A program made the translations under genes and the position numbers. Shown here piece after piece: positions 4,201 through 6,441 of a stretch of 6,441 nucleotides of DNA (positions are counted from its first letter, which is position 1; each line of letters starts with the position of its first letter). Under the pieces are notes generated by a model, which was not told the DNA's origin, did no database searches, and saw only the letters and a list, made by a program, of their open reading frames with translations. The stretch lies in NCBI GenBank assembly GCA_003646995.1, contig QMLZ01000167.1, positions 1 through 6,441 of the forward strand. Direction: 5' to 3'. The stretch comes from Deltaproteobacteria bacterium (GTDB lineage Bacteria; Desulfobacterota; DSM-4660; Desulfatiglandales; Desulfatiglandaceae).

Positions 4201-6441
4201 AAATCGATGGTTTTCACTTTTTTACCAAACTTATCAGTGTAAGTTGGACTAAACTGCATATATCGTTAGTTGATGATGCAGAAGCTTATATTAATTTCAC
4301 AAGTGGTGCTGTTAAAATCTATACAAATGTTAAAGCCATTGAATGGACTGGTTTAAGAGTTAGCTATAAAACAGGTGATCCTAAAAAAGATGAAATGTAT
4401 ATGGAGTTTCATGGTAAAATGACTTTTAACTTTAATGGAAAAATGCTTATACTGTTATCAATTGATCCTGATCAGTCTTCTTTCACGCTAGATATTAATC
4501 GAGGTGAGATGACATTATCTGATTTTGGTTTTCTTTTTGGTGTTCTCAATAATGTTAATGCTACCAGTGTTGCAATGGAAGTAAGATGGGATGAATTAAC
4601 GATTAATGGTCAGTTCAAACTGGATTTAATTAGCTCAGATCAGGGTATGACAATTAGCGCTAGCGGGAAAGGAGACGTTACTTTGGATGGCATGGATGCT
4701 GAAGCATATCTTAATGGTGAAAAAGCTTTAGAACTTGGTTATTTCAAGCTTGATCTTGATGATGTTAGTGGATCTATTGTTAATTTGGTTTTGAGTAAGC
4801 CTCTAAAGATTGAGTCTGCTAATGGAGAAGGGTCAATTTCGGAAATAATTATTGAAGATTTGTTTATGACTATCGATATGAATCCAAATGATGAAGGATT
4901 TGATTTTGAAGTAGAGGAACTTATAGTTGATTTGCAGGGAGCAGGATACTTTACGTTTGATGTATTTAAAAATGACCCAAAGTTGTTTAGTGCCATACTA
5001 AGTGTTACAAGCCCCTTGGCATATATAGATATGAAGCACTTTTTACTAGTCGTACCTGCATTTATAAGCCTAGAAATAAATGATTTGAATATACAAGATC
5101 AAACTACAATATCTCTAACAGGATTCGGTAACGTTGTTGAAGATGAACTTCCTGAATTTGAAATAAGAATCAGTGCTGATTCAGTTAAATGGTCGATAGG
5201 AACTTTTGATTTAGCAGCGTTTATCCCTAATGTCGGATTTATAAAACTTTTTGGGATCGAACAAGTAACAGGAAACGGTGAAATAACTCTAGGAATCAGA
5301 AACTGGCAGCTTGAATACGGGTTTACTGAATCGGGTTTACCACAAGATATGATACTTGGATTCAATGGTGATTTTGATTGGAAAAATTTCTATATTTACA
5401 CAGAAATAATTGCGGAAATTGGTGTGTTACTTGAGTTAATAGATGAATCTTCTTCTTTGTATGACTTCCTGAAAAATGGTAAAATAAGTACACATAACGG
5501 TTCTTTTGATGGATATGCCGATATTTATATTGATTTTCCAATGTTAATTATAGGATATCTCGGAAATGTAAGTATTGAAATAAATGTATATAGCCCAACA
5601 ACCATAAATATTGCTGAACTAAGTGGAAGAGATGGATATATTTCGATTATATCTCTAGTGGCACAACCAGGATATATTAACATCTATCCACATATTATCC
5701 TTTTATATGTTCCAGATGAAAAACCCGGTTCAATAACAATAGAATCATCGGGTACATGTAAGCCAGTAATAAATGGACTAAGGTTTGTAAAATATAGCTG
5801 GAATCTTGATTTTTCTGTTGCCTCATTAAGTTTATCAGGAACATACATGAACCTCAAATGGGATTTATTTGGTTCAGAACCTTATCTCTTTATTGATACA
5901 AACAATGAGTTATGCAGTGCCACTGTGACATTTGCTAATACATTTAGTTTTACAGGTTCTATCAGAGCTGATGATTTACTAATTGAGTTAAATGAGTTGA
6001 ATATCGATGGTATAGGAGATATAATAATTACAAACAACGGTGCGAATCTATCCCAAGCTAGCATAAAAATAGGCGATGACTTAACATTTACAGGAACTTT
6101 ACCTAAATACATGGAAATAGGGTGGGATATAAACTTTGATGGAAATGGATATTTATTAATTGATACAAACAGAGATTGGTGCACATTAAGAGTTAAGTAT
6201 AAACATCTAATAGATATAACTGGTGGATTTTGGGCAGATAAACGTGAGTTATCTTGGAATTTCGACGCAGGGCTATTTAACATTTTCTCATCATCTGGAG
6301 AATGGGGATGGGATCCTAATTTCAATATAGATGTTTATGTTGCAAGCCAAAGCAGATGGTATCAACTATGGCCGCTTGGTAGTCCCCCACCACAAGATCA
6401 ACTGAATGTCGAGGTTATATATACTGGAGATAAGTTATTCG
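1119..6441 (+). CDS. Giant exported beta-repeat protein, N-terminal 1774 residues (3' end outside window)
   Basis: One reading frame is open from ATG 1119 to the right edge without a stop, giving 1774 complete codons. I read the entire frame codon by codon. The order is: signal peptide (1-35), Lys-rich helical linker (about 38-96), a first beta-rich domain starting near 115 with a DxDxDG calcium-type loop at 140-148, then a very long series of alternating hydrophobic/polar strands to the end. Single tryptophans recur in strand motifs such as LSW (391), FNW (440), ISW (707), VSW (1012, 1043), RW (1157), SW (1561, 1713) and WD (1581, 1669). Tryptophan becomes dense near the end (ten between 1561 and 1751), followed by a Pro-rich PLGSPPPQ linker (1752-1759) that may start a new domain. 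No catalytic motif, no clear internal membrane helix, only scattered single cysteines, and many N-x-S/T sequons. The family is not recognised. A surface fibre, adhesin or S-layer-associated role is inference. Another possibility is an AsmA/TamB-like lipid-groove fold, for which I see only general beta-strand periodicity. Confidence 0.9.
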   Translation, partial: MMKTYRKDTHSLKKITSILIILLLLTTSFSTMVSSKGLLTNITSKINDAKNKLEQQKNEISKKTRTADLKEKTQTITEKIKNRTSITKDRLKKLREVPLFSSLINLIKLRSASSKLSLYTNYAGKEKTSPIQLGIPTTVDIDDDGDKDIKASFSIYPFIEKSLSFSFNIRLKIDRLSGFEDIHEFFQTYVELTFPGLLYINQAGDKVQFGYQSDKGDEVPDTCYVTYKYLPYLFFKEKPKHKVSLSPGTATDKDNLALVFAYCNYDNTTDEYSTRSRWITTLSPSVKTEITFGGADEYFGRQFKLETSKPSLTTIHYTRYSNGSEFNGGLVIDKISSFSFEMEITPFKKGGGRIEYIRDSSDSVDVTLFFKKNNTGYIYVDDVPQHARLSWTPEKKGEIELNTFNKRIKRIGIRDTPPNLPIFKANAYIENLSSFIKFNWNWELKNGGKLDIFCEEDGVSAHIITHDLIGTGTTLLADIISNENINMSIFWDSSKKSFGIRRTNSDIQLALHVRTSNGTAFNFSTGIKNTINGPFEIVLGDLFDGKADLTFTSNTLEIYNLDTELYLPSVGTFFAKLNSLSFDKSQSGIRFGFSAKKENEKYNLSCEIEIFNGVKIKGFIVGFNEMQFSIPDIDVAGYKLHKYSFEISQGFVDFYISPDGNSGYVIISGGIAVSFYKRVERPIGTTIGLVKGTVQFETENDKLNISWKNESGQMQINADGRGVVSLSGFELMIKDKIDVKIPLIAGRFYINTKCKTGFVQLFLDDSTASFNTNFSIDIKDYMNITLGFDLDADFTVGLSGYIAFSWYHGTGLNITTFQADGTASYDGTIDIYDLYFRQKGPRSRISTSVSADSISLSGGFKVNVDISKFGIDFESEEGTSLEIWYFKFINLNVTAMRLSFLKLYLGGSGKISADVNQKLITFDANVLLTLLSFYYYSKIPNTSATIITGGLQIHVGGEITLDFNNRCVSFDVSGFFSLSQVSFLQEYISSDEEKHIFLDFGTSAKAKGRVSWTNDSANLFLDMTKPIEIDGFHFFTKLISVSWTKLHISLVDDAEAYINFTSGAVKIYTNVKAIEWTGLRVSYKTGDPKKDEMYMEFHGKMTFNFNGKMLILLSIDPDQSSFTLDINRGEMTLSDFGFLFGVLNNVNATSVAMEVRWDELTINGQFKLDLISSDQGMTISASGKGDVTLDGMDAEAYLNGEKALELGYFKLDLDDVSGSIVNLVLSKPLKIESANGEGSISEIIIEDLFMTIDMNPNDEGFDFEVEELIVDLQGAGYFTFDVFKNDPKLFSAILSVTSPLAYIDMKHFLLVVPAFISLEINDLNIQDQTTISLTGFGNVVEDELPEFEIRISADSVKWSIGTFDLAAFIPNVGFIKLFGIEQVTGNGEITLGIRNWQLEYGFTESGLPQDMILGFNGDFDWKNFYIYTEIIAEIGVLLELIDESSSLYDFLKNGKISTHNGSFDGYADIYIDFPMLIIGYLGNVSIEINVYSPTTINIAELSGRDGYISIISLVAQPGYINIYPHIILLYVPDEKPGSITIESSGTCKPVINGLRFVKYSWNLDFSVASLSLSGTYMNLKWDLFGSEPYLFIDTNNELCSATVTFANTFSFTGSIRADDLLIELNELNIDGIGDIIITNNGANLSQASIKIGDDLTFTGTLPKYMEIGWDINFDGNGYLLIDTNRDWCTLRVKYKHLIDITGGFWADKRELSWNFDAGLFNIFSSSGEWGWDPNFNIDVYVASQSRWYQLWPLGSPPPQDQLNVEVIYTGDKLF
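1230..1406 (+). other. Lysine-rich helical linker after the signal peptide
   Basis: Residues about 38-96 are strongly basic and polar with spaced Ile/Leu, for example KINDAKNKLEQQKNEI and KTQTITEKIKNR. There are almost no aromatic or glycine residues, in contrast to the rest of the protein. This composition predicts an amphipathic helix or short coiled coil. It could form a stalk, oligomerise, or bind acidic cell-surface polymers. Prediction is by eye only. Confidence 0.55.
1536..1562 (+). other. Asp-rich calcium-type loop (DxDxDG) in the giant protein
   Basis: Residues 140-148 read DIDDDGDKD, preceded by the hydrophobic strand IPTTV and followed by IKASF. Asp at 140, 142, 144 and 148 with Gly at 145 matches the DxDxDGxxD loop used for calcium in EF-hand-like, dockerin and FG-GAP-type extracellular repeats. 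Only one clear copy is visible, so a structural calcium site at the start of the first folded domain is likelier than a repeat array. Confidence 0.6.
2265..2480 (+). repeat. Two diverged [VL]-[PS]-x6-W-x(5-6)-G protein modules
   Basis: Residues 383-403 (VPQHARLSW then G397-E-I-E-L-N-T) and 432-454 (LSSFIKFNW then G447-G-K-L-D-I-F-C) share the same layout. A hydrophobic residue lies exactly eight positions before the Trp, a Gly turn follows it, then an alternating strand. The same layout returns at residues 1661-1684 (LPKYMEIGW, glycines at 1675 and 1677, YLLIDT). This suggests one ancestral strand-turn-strand unit used along the whole protein. Confidence 0.5.
4143..4358 (+). repeat. Three W-T strand motifs about 32 residues apart
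   Basis: RVSWT (Trp 1012), SVSWT (Trp 1043) and AIEWT (Trp 1076) are spaced 31 and 33 residues. Each is followed by a hydrophobic alternating strand. The similarity outside the motif is low, so this is periodicity of a fold more than a recent duplication. Confidence 0.4.
5838..6239 (+). repeat. Tandem pair of about 89-residue modules (WD...IDTN...C...TG...AD)
   Basis: Residues 1574-1618 and 1659-1707 align. Both have G-T, then WD (1581 and 1669), then YLxIDTN (1589-1595 and 1678-1684), Cys (1599 and 1688), TG (1612-1613 and 1701-1702) and AD (1617-1618 and 1706-1707). From the Tyr to the final Asp the alignment is ungapped over 30 residues with 12 identities. A flanking SWN[LF]D segment occurs at Trp 1561 and again at Trp 1713, suggesting a further partial copy. 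Single cysteines at the same place in each copy are notable in a protein with few cysteines. Confidence 0.7.

Noticed and set aside
5882..6325. 147-codon minus-strand open frame near the right edge
   Set aside because: It lies opposite the best-supported repeat modules of the giant protein, and its sequence is the expected shadow of that frame.
1119..6441. AsmA/TamB-like lipid-transfer identity for the giant protein
   Set aside because: Repeated beta strands with scattered Gly and Trp resemble such folds only in general. No diagnostic family motif was seen and the N-terminal arrangement (cleavable signal plus basic helix) is not typical.

Overview
The window reads as archaeal DNA with moderate confidence. 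It is AT-rich outside the left edge. It uses ATA for Ile and AGA for Arg very often. It has TATA-box-like elements at plausible promoter distances and a GGTGAG Shine-Dalgarno sequence that fits an archaeal 16S 3' end. Both clear genes encode exported proteins rich in N-x-S/T sequons. No marker gene fixes the lineage; a euryarchaeal or Thermoplasmatota-like genome is only a guess.

Layout, left to right. Positions 1-204 hold a slightly GC-richer edge (68 G+C in the first 160 bases by hand count). One unrecognised open frame enters from outside, followed by a GC-containing stem-loop (124-153) and an A/T-tract hairpin (161-194) that could end transcription from both sides. Positions 205-819 on the minus strand encode a 204-residue secreted protein of unknown function with a signal peptide and seven N-glycosylation sequons. 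Positions 820-1118 are a divergent intergenic region with a 22-bp near-perfect direct repeat built on TATA-like sequence, a perfect 8-bp inverted repeat, and promoter-like elements. From 1119 to the right edge one uninterrupted reading frame runs off the window. It encodes the first 1774 residues of a giant exported protein.

The giant protein is the main content. It has a signal peptide, a lysine-rich helical linker (about residues 38-96), an Asp-rich DxDxDG calcium-type loop (140-148), and then more than 1,600 residues of alternating polar and hydrophobic beta-type sequence. Recurrent single tryptophans sit in short motifs such as SW[TN] and WD. Three diverged repeat patterns are visible by eye. 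The clearest is a tandem pair about 89 residues apart near the right edge, with 12 of 30 identities in an ungapped core. I do not recognise the family. A surface-anchored or surface-associated fibrous or adhesive role is an inference from secretion, size and repeats.

The two genes are transcribed divergently from one shared control region and both products are exported, so co-regulation as cell-surface components is plausible but unproven.
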